DNA of 64,000 nt from Phorcus lineatus (GCA_921293015.1 OV121082.1:1240001-1304000), one strand, 5' to 3'; positions 1-13,430 are shown, counted from the first letter of the stretch. Notes: generated by a model from the sequence alone, not told the origin. A program made the numbers and translations.

Positions 1-1816
1 TTAAGATTAGTCGCTCATCAACTGAAGTTAACCGAAAGAACACGGTTATTGGAAAACACTCCGAAAGGGAAAAAGATAGGCGAAGCTTCAAGCTAACAAG
101 TTTATAATACGTTTTCCCTCCAATGAAATTCAATAAAAGAAGAAGTTTGGTATCGCGGGATGACAGTAATGTGTGTAAGATGATAACGCTCCGCTCCAGG
201 GAAATAAATCGGAAACAGTAAGAGCGGTATACACTTAATTACCAGTGTAGTGGTTAGGAGCATTTAGTTAGTCTAGATATCTCCTCCAACACATCTGTTA
301 CCATCTTTATAATTGCAATAAGCATGCTAAGGAAATTTGATTTTGAAAAACGTTTGTATTTTTAAATGCCACATACCAACGTGAGAACGTACAGAGGAAC
401 ATGCTATATTCCTGAATTATATTGTGATACATTATCTCAACTGGATGACGTGTAATAGCAGTTTTTCAAGATTGCATGAGTCAAAAGTTAGTCTTGATGA
501 AAACATTACCATTTTAGAATAAAAGAGCAAATGTATCTTGGGTCATAAATTAAAAACATATTCAAATTGGGATTATGTTTGTATGCTCTTGTTACGCTGG
601 AAGAAACAGGGACAATTGGGTGTATAAGTATGGGTTAGGTATTCAAAATGATTTATAAAATGTTACTAAAATCTAGTATTTGATTATTGCGTTGAAGAAT
701 TATCTATTTATGAATAGATGAGTATTATGCGTTCCGATGCTTACAAATGTTCGTCTAAGAATTGAATTAAAATATCAAGAATATAAAAGATTTCAAATAC
801 TTTACCAATAAGAATATTTAAGTGCTTCACATTATTTGCAATTTTTATAGACAGCATGTCATTTAGTATCACATTCTAGAAAGCAAATTGTAAAGGTAAC
901 GCTAAATGGTGGTCACATATTGCCTTAGATTAACGTTGCAACAGATAATAATTGTGTACACGAATTGCGTTACAGTAAATATATCGGTGATTTGTAATTT
1001 GATTCAGGTTTCAACAAGTATGTAGGTCAGTGGATCTTTTTTTAGAATTTCATTTGATAATGAAAAATGCAAATGTACTTTAGATGAATAAAGTAAATGA
1101 ATTTCGTTCTCGCATTCAATACAAGTATTTAAGAAATTTAGATTACGATGACATGAATGTCATAATTGTAATCCTCATGTTATGAATTCTCAACTATCAT
1201 ATCAATTGTTATAAGTGATAAAACCATTTTCATGAAGAATATTTGTACAACACCTTTGGAATTAAACTGGAATTTTACAAAATTTAACTACTTAAAATCC
1301 CTTTGGTGAAAAAAGGATTTATCTCTTATTGAAATAGTGTCGGTTAAATACCGAGATCTATTAAAGAAAGCAAACGTCTTAAAAGCAACTGGTGTGAAAA
1401 AACAACATGGGGAAAAAACATAAATGAGATACAATTATGGTAAAAATAAAACAATAATACCCTTGGATACCTAAAACGTTTTGATTGGCAAATACCATAT
1501 GTGTATCATCTCTTGGGGTTGAATAGCTCTATTAGTATCAATCTCGCTCGATAAACCGACCCAAATTACAATTATTATTACAACCACAATTATGGTAAAA
1601 ATAGGATATCATATGAAATTTAAAAAGTGGTGAGTTTCTCCTGTAAAAATACATATTTACTGATAGAAAAATACCTATTTTCTCTCAAAGACGATACGCC
1701 GGTTTATACTTGTATGTTGTTAAGGATGTGAATGGTTTTAATGAAATCACTTGACTTAATTAAGATGTCCTGGTTTTTACTGAAAAATATACACGCTGAG
1801 ATTCAATAGCCGTAAG

Positions 1817-1948
1817 AACACAACGAGTGACTATAAAGAACACAACGATTGACTATAAAGAACACAACGATTGACTATAAAGAACACAACGATTGACTAT
1901 AAAGAACACAACGATTGACTATAAAGAACACAACGATTGACTATAAAG
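1817..1948. repeat. 22-bp minisatellite, six copies
   Basis: Unit aacacaacgattgactataa + ag, six adjacent copies. The first has gag for gat; the other five are identical, indicating recent expansion. Confidence 0.97.
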
Positions 1949-2032
1949 TACATAGAAAGCCTTTATTGACAAATGCCATGTATATCATTGCGTGAAGCAG
2001 AAAGGTTAAATATTACAGCTCCTAGTCCTTAA

Positions 2033-2135
2033 AGTGTAGATGTAGAATCGTATAGTGTAGACGTAGAATCTGATAGTGTAGATATAGAATCTTATAATGT
2101 AGATGTAGAATCTTATACCTATAGTGTAGATATAG
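2033..2135. repeat. Degenerate 21-bp tandem repeat
   Basis: About five diverged copies of a unit like gtgtagatgtagaatcttat, with substitutions and a small insertion before the last copy. Confidence 0.85.
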
Positions 2136-4127
2136 TCCACTTTTACCTCTATCGTTGAGATGAATGGTGTTATTTGTCAAGAACAGACACACTTACTCTA
2201 ATACTGAATAGATAAACTACAAATCCTGTTACCGTATAAAATAGGCAAGCTGCCTTTGTACCAATATACGAATATATTCTTCCTTGTTTTTATTGGTTTA
2301 AGTAAAACCACTGATGATCTCGTGTATGTTACCCCTAAAACTCCACGTTTCATTTCAGACGTGAGGCAGCGTGCATGTCACACGAGTCTGGAACGCTCAC
2401 ACTGTGTTAGAGAAGTTGTCATAGAATTCTTGTATTTGTCCTTGTATAAAATGCTTAAACAATATCATATTGTCTTTCCATCTTCGGAAATGCTTATTCC
2501 GCACCAATTTAAAAGTAACCAAATAAGAAAAGTTTCCTTCAAGAAAGAATGATTACGTTTTCAGTATTTAGAGATAAGTATATAGCTATGACTGGTGACA
2601 TAAACGTTATATCGAACATGGTATAACTGCGATACTGCATGTCGGTTATTTACAGATCTGTCACAAATCCTCACATGCTGTGACATTGCTTCACTACAAC
2701 ACGTTCGCTTCTGCATAAATTCATCGTAATTAGCTTTTTATATATGTAACGTGCTCATTACATTCAAATGTTGATATCACCTTCTAAAGGCATGATTAAC
2801 CACATTGAAAAGTTATCATCACCTTAAATATACAGTGGACAGTAAAATAGTTTGATAACCACGCTTGTTTCAATAATCGTATAATGCGTATCATTCGGTG
2901 GGGAACCAAGGACTTTCAAAGTAGTGTCCATTTAAAGAATGCATGGGCTTCACCTTTTTACGGTCAATTAATCCTTAGAATATGTTAGAGGGTCTGGTTT
3001 TCTCTCTTTTCCATTGACTCCATTTCTCCATGTTCTTACTTAAACAAAATGGTGCATGTAATTAAAAAAACTACATGTTTAGAGCAGTTGGTTGTCTTAA
3101 TTACACGTTAAAGGGTATTCGTATTAATTACCAATTTGCCTAATAATTTCAGACAATTATTTCTATAAGACCCGAAAGTGGCCCAGTTGGTGACCAAATT
3201 AGCCCATATCGCTGGTCGAATCACGGCAAGCAGTGTGTGGAGTTTGCGCTTCCACTTCCTGCCACAAAGCGGTCTGTCACAAGTAGATAATGGCCGGAAT
3301 AGCATATCAATATTTCCCCGTCCCACAATCATTCAAAAATGTGAAGTGTTTGTCCATTTTTACTCGCCTCTGAAGAAAAGCGATCCGACCATCCATACTA
3401 TAGCGTACCATCGCTGTAAACCCTCGCAGAAGGTTATAGCAGCTCGATGGCTAACTTCATTAGGCTTTTATGCCAGCATAAAAGTGTCAGCGGCATATGC
3501 AGCGTACTTGTGTGCTGGAGTTGTCGGTTTACAACGGTTATAACCTCCAGGAGTCAGCTTTAGTACTATCTGACATTCATGGGGCCGAGCTGGGCCGCAT
3601 CTGTCGTCGATATCTGGGCAATGATATCCCTTTTTTAAAAATTAAAAAAATACGCACACAATGACGTTTTATCACGAATTCATCTCCATGGAGGAGTTAT
3701 GGCTCAGCTTATGAATAGAATATCGCGGCTTAAGATGGACGATGTAGTCAAGTGATTTTCTCACGAAATGCTTGTGCTTCCGCAGCAATTGCAGTTTTAG
3801 GTTCATTAAATCAGAAACGTTTTCCGAAAACACTCTCACCATGTGTTGTTGCGCCGCATTTACGTTGTTTGGAAAGGAAGAACTTAAAAACAGTGACGTT
3901 TTGAGGATCCTTTGATAGGAAATTCAGTTTTTCGATGATATTTCACACAAACATGTCAGCACTTTATGTAAAGTGAAATCTATGAAACATGAACATTAGA
4001 CCCTCTACAGTCAGTTTTAGGACAATCGCAAAGACTCAAGAATTCCGTTATTTCAACCCGGAACAAGTTTAACTTCCTCTCCCTAACAATCTATGGGCTA
4101 AATATGTCAAAGTCAACTTAGAAACAG

Positions 4128-4196
4128 CCTTTACCAAACTTCGAACAGGAACGACTGGATGAAGGTCCGACGCTGTACCAACTGAGCTAAAGAAAT
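4128..4196 (-). repeat. Degenerate tRNA-like sequence, probable SINE remnant
   Basis: On the minus strand, CTTTAGCTCAGTTGGTACAG contains a good pol III A box (TAGCTCAGTTGG). About 35 bases later TGTTCGAAG resembles a B box. The D-stem and anticodon stem do not pair well (TCGGA against CCAGT), so this is not a working tRNA gene. A tRNA-derived SINE head or tRNA pseudogene fits best. Confidence 0.55.
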
Positions 4197-4654
4197 ATCA
4201 CACAGCAAGATGATCACTCTGATCGTGCACTTCACTGCATCGTCCCAAGGTCTCCAACCTACCTGGGGATGATGCTGTTGATAAGTTTTGATGTTTAGAA
4301 AATACACCAAGAATGTCTGTCTTTCCCTGTCATTTTCTTCGAGTAAAACTTTAGGCTACTCTGTCCTTGAGATCTGAAAATTTCTCCAACATTTAACAGT
4401 CTCAAAATCTTTTTGATTTCTATATGAATAGTGGCAACAATATGCACTATGTTTAAACACAGAAATAATTATCATTGTATTAATACAATGTTCTTAAATA
4501 CTACATATGATGTTTTAATAATTTTAGCGCCTAACTGCGCGTTTAGCTATTTTAATGTGTTTAGTGCTGCATATGTCATTGCTGTCTTGATAGCGTGCTA
4601 TTTATAAGTTGTAATTTATGATCTTGTCCAAAGTATGTACGTTCTGTGACACTC

Positions 4655-4684
4655 TAATAAAATATGTTTCTTCTTCTTCTTCTT
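4655..4684 (+). repeat. (TTC)n-tailed element end
   Basis: aataaaatatg followed by (TTC)5, preceded by ttctgtgacactc. The same layout occurs at about 53140-53188, which suggests the 3' tail of a retroposon family. Confidence 0.4.
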
Positions 4685-5371
4685 ATATAATTAAGACATA
4701 CTTCCATATTGTAACTAAGTGTAACTTCATGATAATGTGTGGAATTGAGAAGGCTGTCAGTGTTGGATTGAGCGCCGTACAACGTGCACTATCACGACGA
4801 CCATGGTGTGATGAGACTAGGCAAACCTCAGGCGTATCTCCGGGAGTGATAGGATCATGGTTGAAGTCGTTATAAATGTTTCAGACAATAAATGCGTTGA
4901 TAACCTTGTCACGAGTATTTTAGCCCTTGTTTCTATCTGTTAATTTCCGCATAATGTTATCGTTTATTATTTTGATAACTTTTTTTCCAAGCTGAAAACA
5001 AATAACAGACACGTGTACTTATTTTAGCGTTAATCAAACGTGATCGTTTGTTGATTATGAATGTTTTGCATATAATCTCTTCATAATTGTAAAAAACATA
5101 TCAATTATTTGATTGGCATTTTGGAAGTAGATTTGGTGATCCAAAATTTAAGTATGTTGATAAGCGACTTCGTTATTCATATAAATAAAGACGTTGCTTA
5201 TCCATAAAACTTTCCTTATTTACCAACATATCGTTCGAAAGAAATTCATGTCGAAATTGAAATCGAAATTAACATTGAATCAATCATTATAAGATAAACA
5301 TCATCAGACCAGTAACTTCAAGCAGGGGGATATTATTAATTTTTTTTTGGGTATTCATTTGAACAGTTAAT

Positions 5372-5615
5372 CCCTCTAAACCGATGTTTCTTTAACCAAT
5401 GCACCCTTCTAAACCGGCATTACTGTTAACAGTGCATCCTCTTAACCGACCGCTCTGTAAACATTACCCTTCAGTAACCTGGAAATTCTTTCGACAGTGC
5501 AACCCCATAGACCGACATTTCTGTAAACAGTGCAACTCTTTAACCAATATTTCTTCTACAGTGAGTCCTTTGTTACCGACATTTCTTTAGACAATACACC
5601 CCTCTAAACCGACAC
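5372..5615. repeat. Degenerate tandem repeat, about 36-bp unit
   Basis: Roughly seven diverged copies of a unit like taaaccgacatttctgtaaa + cagtgcaaccc. Old and heavily mutated; the open frame across it (5399-5590) reflects the repeat. Confidence 0.75.
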
Positions 5616-8600
5616 TCATACTATCTCACTCTCCTTTAGAAGATATTTTACATTTGATCGACAAATTGTTCTTATCATTAACCAAAACCCACACCCGTTT
5701 CTTCGTGATCGACAAAATCATTAACATCTATGAAATGGCCCTTATACATAATATATATAGAGAGAGAGATCAAGGCTCGCACTCCGGTATGTATCATTAA
5801 ATGATTGGTAGTCTTCCGTCTCAACTTCATTCTCTCCTGACAGGTGTATTTGGCGGGTTGTAGCGCGTATATTAATTCGCTCGAGAGCCGGGGTTGCATT
5901 CACATACTTATAAACGTTTTGAAAGAAAAAGGTTTAATTTGTATAAATGTCGGAGCTTGTCGTCAGGAGTGAAACAACAGTTTAGCTTGAACTTTCAAAC
6001 CGGTTATAAGCTAGTGAATACACACATGAATGCATTTCTCATTACGTTACATCAAACTTTGAAATTCAAGAGAAGTTACAATTTTCTACTGAAAAATTAC
6101 AAATAAATGCAAAAAAAATTCAGCAACACAATTGTTTTGATTTTCAATCGAACGGCCCCTTAGCTCCGACCACATGTTTATCGCTTCATTCATGTCAGAT
6201 CACTAACAAAAAGTAGTAGATTTAATCAAACTTTTAACTACTTCGTGTATGGACTGTCCTGTCGGAGAACTTGGTTGAAGGTAGAACTAAAAACAGCATA
6301 TTAGCGATGTCATCGATGTGCAATGTTACATTGATAAAGTAGTCCTAACGTTCATTTTGTGTAAACGCCAAACGGAGGTTCTACTGCGTAAACTCCAGTG
6401 TGGGTGTATTGTTATGTATACAGGTCACGTGATCTTGTTATGCCCAACCAAAACGAGGCATTTCGCTTACATATCAAACTGGGAATGTAAAGATTAAGAG
6501 TTCAAGAAGTTGTTTTTAAATCTAAGATGATAACCCTTTTGAATTCGACATTCGTTCCGTCATTCAATCGGTATCAAGTTTCTTAAACAACAGTTGATCA
6601 TAATTTACCATCTTACCTTTAGGGAAACCTTTTTTCACTTCTACCTTCGGTATCTTCTGACTACATGAGGCCTTATCTGACCTTGTCCTTTAAGTGATCT
6701 TACCTACATGTATTTATTTATTTATTCATTTATCTATTTATTTTAGGTTCTTAGCGCTCGTTAAATTGCGATATGTTGTGATGAAATGTTTTGTTCTGTT
6801 TGTTTGTGTTTTACGATGTAACCAGAATTTCTTTCGGAATAATAAGGCCTTATGTTACGAACCACACGTGTAGTGGAGAGTCAAAAGAGGGTCTGAAATA
6901 AAACCATTACTTATCTTAAATATTATTTTGAACATAACATCTCGTAGGAGAATGAATGTTCCAAAGGCAGTCAATCAGCGATAAATTCAGCCGTAACGAT
7001 TTTTAAACCATTTCCTTGTTATCTTCAAACCCAGAACAAACAGAAGCCACTGGCGAACACGGTGTCTGCCTGGCTGTGAGTGCTCTTCGATATGGAACGA
7101 GGATCGTCATCAATATGAGAGCAGACCGTGGTGAAATTTGCATTACCAATACAGTTTACATTTAACGAGGGGTGGGCGTGTTTCTTCCCATTTTAACGAG
7201 CTGGAACAGATCTTCGTGATTTTAACGGATTGAAATAAATCTCAAGTACTTCCAAAGTAAAAAAGGATCCAATACAATTAAAGAATTCTGATGGCACGCT
7301 ATCACCGCTAGGCCGAGTCGTCCTTCATAGCCAAGCAAGGCTATACAAATTTGGATAGGAAACTAAAGATTTCGATACCGCTGCAATTTACCTTCACACT
7401 GATAGAGAGAGGACACATCTATCCTAACGTAACCCGTCTACATGTTACTAACAAAAGCATAACCTTATGAATAAAATGTAAAAAATTATTGAACATATTT
7501 ATTAATTTGAACAGGGGTTGAAAATCCTTTCCAATATCATTATAGCATGGACTTGCAATAATTTCCACACTTAGTCACAGAGCGTTGTCCAAACGTCAAG
7601 TAAGTTTATTGTATAGAAACAAACAGATAAGTCGTTAAGTTTTTTAAGATGTCTTGGATTGGGAAAAGGTACAAGATGAAACCTTTACGTCCAAATATGG
7701 CCGACCATGTACCAAAATTAAGGAACATTCTTTGGAACAAATATTGCAAGTGACTATGTAGCTCATCAGTCAGTCATGATTAAGTATTTTCGGTTTGACA
7801 TTGACGTATGAAATTAAAGGTTTGTAATATTCAATAAATCTTCATCCAACACGCATAGTGTACAGGTTAAATGATAGAAGATTTCAGTGATCAAATGCTC
7901 GATTTTCATTAGAACAAGTCTTTGTTTTAGTGTTCCCAATGAGTGGAGTCTTCTCCGTGCCACACGCTCTCACAAAGTTGCATTTCATTCATTACTCTTG
8001 GAAATGTTAAAGCGATAATCAGCTGAGAACATGTTAGAAATAATCCAAACTGTACGACTATCGCGCTTCAAGCGTTTGTCTACACTCAACGTCATCCCGA
8101 CCCAGAGGGCCACACGAGGGGGGCATTTTGAAATTAATGATTGTTGAAACATGACTAAGGTGTATTCTTGATTCTGATTGGTTAATTTGACAAAATTCCC
8201 ATGCTGACTGAGAAGGGGTACCCTAAGGTTGGCTTATCATCGCGAATTGATAGTTGATGGCTCAATCGATCGAGCAGTGTAGCGTTTGTGCAATTCTTGT
8301 ACTATTGCATAACACAATCGAAAATAAGGTTGCATTTTAAAATTTAGTTCTACAGATTTTTATTCTCATTGTGAAGCATTTGATCATTACCTATAATCGT
8401 TTCCAAAATATGACCGTAGACCACGTTTCACGCAAGAACATCAAATTTCGCGTGGGTATGATCGATTCCAATTAACGTCAGCATCGAAATGAATTCCGTA
8501 ACCATTAAAAATAACTTCCATTTACTCGAAGATGAATGTAAATGAAATGCGGTATTTTCTTTCGCATATAGTACTTAAATAAAGGACACAGTACACGTCT

Positions 8601-10528
8601 GTAAGTCTTTGTAGTTCTTGATCTCCGAAAGTTTTACACATATCAAGTACTGCACACCCAGTATCTTCCATAATAGTAAATTTCAAAGGGTTAAACATCA
8701 TTGAAAGAAGATACATTTCTACAATGTATTACCCAACACACTCGTACCCTGCTTCTAGATCTGATCACAGCTTTTTAGTGTCATGACCTTGAACTTATCT
8801 TCTACGATAGAAGGTACACAATTTCCCAGTCTTGAAGGTGATTGGCTACTACAAAGGTGAAAGGACGACACATGCCTAAAAGTTTACAGATCCCGTCTAG
8901 AAGTAACGAGTGCTATGAAAGTTCTGATTTTATTCAGTTTGATTAAAACCAACCATTTCCCTAGGTGGGCCTATGCCACAAGATTTCATGTACCGGATAC
9001 GAACGCATTCGGTAGTTCCAAGTCACACAGTCCAATTGTGCAGAGGACAACCCCGATGGAATAAATTCGCATCCCGGTTAGAGTAAATATTTTGAAAATT
9101 TTACTCCTCGGAACAGCGTTGATTTCACTATCTGGATGGAATCACAAAATAGAAGAGACTTCAAAAGGTAGTGTTTCAACTGGATGTTTATTACAGAAAT
9201 GACGTGATAACATATAAATACACGAATGGATAGTAAAATGAGTGATGATTGCGAGATGATAACATCGTGAGCCAGTGTTTACAGGAGAAAAGAAAGGTCA
9301 AGGTCACTGGGAACGTGTAATACCCGGGTCCCTATATGCGCCACGTGTAGCTTCTGGCTGGAGATTCCATATAACTTGTCCCCCTTTCTTCAGACCTAAA
9401 GATCTGAATTTGGATTACCCTACTACTAAAGATTTCGGGATCTAACATTCAGACTTTCAAAACCTAACAAATAACCGGCTACGATGAAAAGTGAAATACC
9501 AAATTTTACATCATTTCTTTATCACCGTGGGGGAAAAATAACAAAATAACAAATAGAAGTATTTAAAAGTATGACAACTACTTTAAAACTACAGATTACT
9601 TTAACTTGTGTAGTAAAACAGTGTAATCTCCGAATAAAATCAAGCAACTTGCAACATACTCCACTTGGTGGCAAAATTCCATTGGATAAAAAAGTTGACA
9701 AGCAGTGTTGTCTCTTGTCGTGTGGTCGGTTGGATTACTCTGCACAAAAGTTGTTCAGTGCCTCTTTTTGGAATAAAAAATAGAAAAATAAATCAGATGT
9801 ATTTCGAACTCATTTTCAAGAAATTCAAATTTCATTATTTCCAAAGATACTTTTCCAAAACAGTTTTAAATGTATGGAATAATTGTAAATAAAGAGGACG
9901 AGTTTGGGGTAGTGTTTGCAGTTTCTAAACTGCGTTTGTCGAGCACAAGGCTAGTTCACAACACATTTTGTATTACCGTCTTTTTAAGGCACAGAACATC
10001 TAATAAAGCACACAAAATAGGTTTAGCTAGAAAAGATATTCGGTATAATTCTGCTCCTATGAAATTCACGCCTGTCAACATTTTAAATGAAACCTACTCC
10101 AATTTGTTCAGTTCAGTTTTCTCCACTGCCATTGCAATTAACACTTAAAATCTGTTTAGAGTCACAGAGGACGATTAAAGGTATCAAAACTATATCTGTT
10201 GATCATAGCTCCTAGTATCATGGCACATAGTCTTACAACCAACATAATGTACAAAACACATCAAAATTATACACCTTGTATACAAAAACTGTATCACCAC
10301 CAGCACAAAACCTAGCCAGCCATGGGCTGATGGAGTAGAAACATGATCGCTCAACAATTAAACGAGACATTTTGGCCATTGCTGTAAACCTTTGGCATCG
10401 TATAAAAACTAGAAACGGAGAAACAGAGTTAAAAAGTCTAAGCAATGAGACCATGAGATGTGATAGCAGTTGGTCAAGGTGATCAAATTTATGAGATTGA
10501 AGTCTGGTAGAGAAAGAGACACAGTCAC

Positions 10529-10564
10529 ACAGACAGACGGACAGACAGACTAACAGACAGACGA
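10529..10564. repeat. (GACA)n microsatellite, imperfect
   Basis: cacagacagacggacagaca and similar. It generates a low-complexity Val/Cys/Leu/Ser frame on the minus strand. Confidence 0.85.
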
Positions 10565-10934
10565 CTGTAAACAATGGCTCGCATGCTGGCCCTGGGCCAT
10601 GCTGGAATTGCTGACTCATCATTCTGAAAAAAATGGGAAATGCTTGTGTGTCTTATCCACATTCAGACACACAGCTATGATACACAATATGGTATCTACA
10701 GTTGAACAATCAACATTGTCAATGACTGCAGGATTAACTCAAGCTTCCCTGATGCTGTACACCCCCATCCTCCCCTAGAATTATCTGCACCCTCCCAAAA
10801 ATATTTGTTCCCACCCCAAAATGTCTAACCCAATAAGAACAAGACACTCCCTCCCTTGAAATTATCAGAATCTCTCCCCAAATTATGTAGATCTTGCCTA
10901 AACTTTCACTCATACAACTCTCTCCCATCTCTCT

Positions 10935-11035
10935 GAACTCATTCTCCAGGCAATGATCACCCCCTCCCTCCCTCCCTCTCCCCCTTAAATAAGGTCACCC
11001 TCATCTTCTTATCACCCCTCCCTCTGAAGTCAGAC
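10935..11035. repeat. Pyrimidine-rich (CCCT)n tract
   Basis: ccccctccctccctccctct and flanking C/T-rich sequence. The minus strand is G-rich and could form a quadruplex. It lies beyond the inferred end of the TCF transcript. Confidence 0.75.
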
Positions 11036-11529
11036 CCCCAGCTCGGCCCCACAAACAGACAGGGCCAACAACCCCTCATCTCGAACAACCAGCCATGAGG
11101 TAACGGTAGACTAATGGTTTTCACAATTTTTGGAATTAAGTTGATATTGTGACTCAAAATACAAAAATAAAGCCTGCAGGCTGATGCTGCAGGTGAGAGA
11201 ACATATCCTGACTGATGCGTACGTGATCATGTACGATGTCGTAGAGCTGACTTCAGCGCAGTGCCAAACAAAAACAGCTGCAAGCCTTTTGAGAACTTGT
11301 GTGTAACTTGGTCATTTTCAAAAGACAAAGTTTCAAGACAGCATATTATGCAAATGTTATGCAAAAAATTTGGATTAAGACAGTTTTTACACACTTGAGG
11401 GCAGAAACAACAATTTTGGACATGAACATGGCAGTGTGTAACTTGTAAAATCAAGTCTAGAAGTCATGTGCTACCCAAATGAAGACAAGATTTCCAATGA
11501 CCAAACTAGTTTGATGACTCAAGATGGCC

Positions 11530-12459
11530 AATAACAACAGGGAAATGGATTTATTCAAACTGAACACATGATCACTAAAACCGAATAAAATTTCAATTGT
11601 GTAACATTTGATAAGATGAGAGCTAACTCGGATGTTCTGACTCTTCAAATTTGAAGGTTCTCTTCATCTTGCTGAATTAAATCTTGTAAAGTATCTTTTA
11701 GAAATCTATGTGCTACAATGTCGACCATCTTGTGTCACCAAACCGAGCAGACAAACACGTCAAGACTTTGTTGGTGCGGCAGACGCAGCAGCAGTGTCTC
11801 TTGGTATGATTCACACTTAGAGTGTACTTAAATCTTACTATCTGTCCTTATCTAGAAACAGAGATCACAAACATACGATGCACAGCTCTGGTCAGACCAG
11901 TGGTTGTACCGTCACGCTGCTCCAGGCACAGGTTGGTTGTCACGGTGACCCGCCGCCCCACCGAGCCAGCGACACGCACGGTATACATGTATTATGTAGT
12001 AATGCTAAGATGGTTGAGTCCGTGTTGGCTGAAGCAGTCTACTCACACAACCCCACACAATGTTCGAGCGTCTCTATCACTCACAGAGGCTTGTGTTCTT
12101 GTTCCGGTGCCCGGGTCCTGTCAGCTTAATCAGTTCTGTGATGTTCTGTACAAAAATAATCACTTCGGAGCATCACAAGTAGCAGCTTCTGGATGAAGTC
12201 TGGTAGTCAGTCACTCAGCTAACACAGCCAGTCTATAGCACAGTAGGCAGGCTCAAGGGCAGACCGGCTGGACCGGGTCGGTCAGCCGACCACAGATGCA
12301 TTGTCTCAAGACCCAGAGGTCAGGTATGTCTATTATGCTGTGTACTCCCCCACACGGTACTGCCGGCCCCGCCCTAGCTGCTCGTGCTGCTTCTGCTGCC
12401 CTGTGTGTAGAGCTGGGACACTTGTCTGACCGACTGACAGACAGTCTGTCAAGTCCTGG
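11530..12459 (-). other. Probable 3' UTR of the TCF gene
   Basis: Sequence downstream of the TCF stop codon at 12460, read on the minus strand. It is less AT-rich than the introns near the stop and has no splice-supported coding. The lower end is inferred from the first canonical poly(A) signal I found downstream, at 11550-11555. Plus-strand open frames here (11822-12196, 12296-12523) overlap the UTR and show no family features. Confidence 0.45.
11550..11555 (-). terminator. Candidate poly(A) signal AATAAA
   Basis: The plus strand has TTTATT, which reads AATAAA on the minus strand, about 905 bases after the TCF stop. The sequence just downstream on the minus strand contains T/G-rich words (TTTGGTCATTGG), as expected near a cleavage site. 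More distal alternatives cannot be excluded. Confidence 0.35.
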
Positions 12460-12808
12460 TCAAGTAGTGGGCACAGCCAGTGAAGATTCGGTAAGGTCAA
12501 TACACAGCTTGGAGTCTGTATGAAAGTCCAGTGCTTTCTCAGCTTCGTCCAAACCTGCATCTCCGCCCCCACTGGCACCAAACGGGGAGGACAGCTGGGG
12601 AGAACTATGGCACTTTTCAGAGGCTTTCAGGTTAAAGCAGTCAAAATTGGTGGCTGGAAGAGGACTATCTGCATTACAATCACTGTCCACTCCAGACCGC
12701 CCCGACTCCGCCAAACTGTCATTGCACATGTCGTCGTCCATATCCTCGTCAGACGAACCCCCCTCGTCCCCCTCCCCACGCAGGAAACGAACACATCTTT
12801 TCTTCCTC
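12460..12808 (-). CDS. TCF/LEF: TCF last coding exon: end of C-clamp, acidic and Ser-rich tail, stop
   Basis: The acceptor is cttgtgtttcag and entry is phase 2. There are 115 codons after the junction Arg, then TGA at 12460-12462. It begins RKKRCVRFLRGEGDEGGSSD, which holds the fourth C-clamp cysteine and the conserved R/K-C-[VI]-R-[FY]. An acidic run (DEDMDDDMCND) follows, then a Ser/Pro-rich stretch (SSPQLSSPFG), and the C terminus KLCIDLTESSLAVPTT. CIDLT resembles a CtBP-binding P-x-D-L-S/T core but lacks the Pro, so binding is doubtful. This is the long-tail (E-type) class with complete C-clamp. The overlapping open frame at 12520-12855 on the plus strand is a shadow. Confidence 0.95.
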
Positions 12809-13404
12809 CTGAAACACAAGAGTTGAGTGTAAAGTTATCATCCCAAATGATGTAGTCATTTCTCACACCTAATTTTGAGATAGATAATTTGTCACTATGA
12901 TATAGTTGAAATACTTTGTAACAAATTATTATTAATTCATAGTCAAAATGGATTCCTCATACATTGAAAAATGACCATATTGGTGATTTGATGATGTTCA
13001 TCTTCATGGCAATGTTATTGAAGCTGTTATATCTAATCTAGTGTTATTCCAAGCAGCAGGCTACTGAAGCAAAGATCAGTTAATCTAATTTTTATTAAAG
13101 TTTCTAACATTCATATTCATCTGTCACATTTCTAATGATTTACAATTATATTTGCATGACAATTAAATTTATTCATTTACTTATCACACATTTACATTGA
13201 GATCGAGCTGATCTTTAAAAGGCAAGTAAAACATGCCGCATTAAAAACAATCGTGCGATCATGATAAGAAATAAACTTCACTTGCACATGTACAAACACC
13301 ATCCCAAAAATAAAATCTACACATGTACCATCACAATATAAAGCCAGACACCCTTACCCATGCCCATTCCGATTGTGTGACATAATGGATGCGTGACAAG
13401 ATAC

Positions 13405-13430
13405 AATATATATATATACATATATATAAA
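13405..13430. repeat. (TA)n microsatellite
   Basis: An imperfect (TA)n run within the last TCF intron. Confidence 0.9.

Larger units (their letters stand above)
1..4127. other. AT-rich region downstream of the TCF gene, no gene recognised
   Basis: No supported coding region. It contains the minisatellites at 1817-1948 and 2033-2135. Short open frames (2256-2552, 3178-3543) have no family features and lack splice or codon support. Confidence 0.7.
4197..10200. other. AT-rich intergenic region, no gene recognised
   Basis: Contains the (TTC)-tailed segment near 4.6 kb and the degenerate repeat at 5372-5615. Open frames here (for example 5399-5590, 9571-10148) are short and unsupported. Confidence 0.7.

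Noticed and set aside
1811..2135. CRISPR-like array
   Set aside because: The 22-bp units are directly adjacent with no unique spacers, and the genome is eukaryotic.
3178..3543. 121-codon plus-strand frame
   Set aside because: No family resemblance, overlapping opposite-strand frame, no promoter or splice evidence.
4128..4196. Functional tRNA gene
   Set aside because: A box present, but the D and anticodon stems do not pair and the B box is degenerate.
10233..10622. 129-codon minus-strand frame
   Set aside because: Its Val/Cys/Leu/Ser-rich part is a translated (GACA)n microsatellite; the rest is featureless.
11822..12196. Plus-strand open frames of 124 and 83 codons
   Set aside because: They overlap each other and the TCF 3' UTR in antisense and show no domain features.
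12520..12866. Open frames on both strands over the last exon
   Set aside because: Shadows of the real frame (12460-12808, minus), which is fixed by the C-clamp and splice phase.
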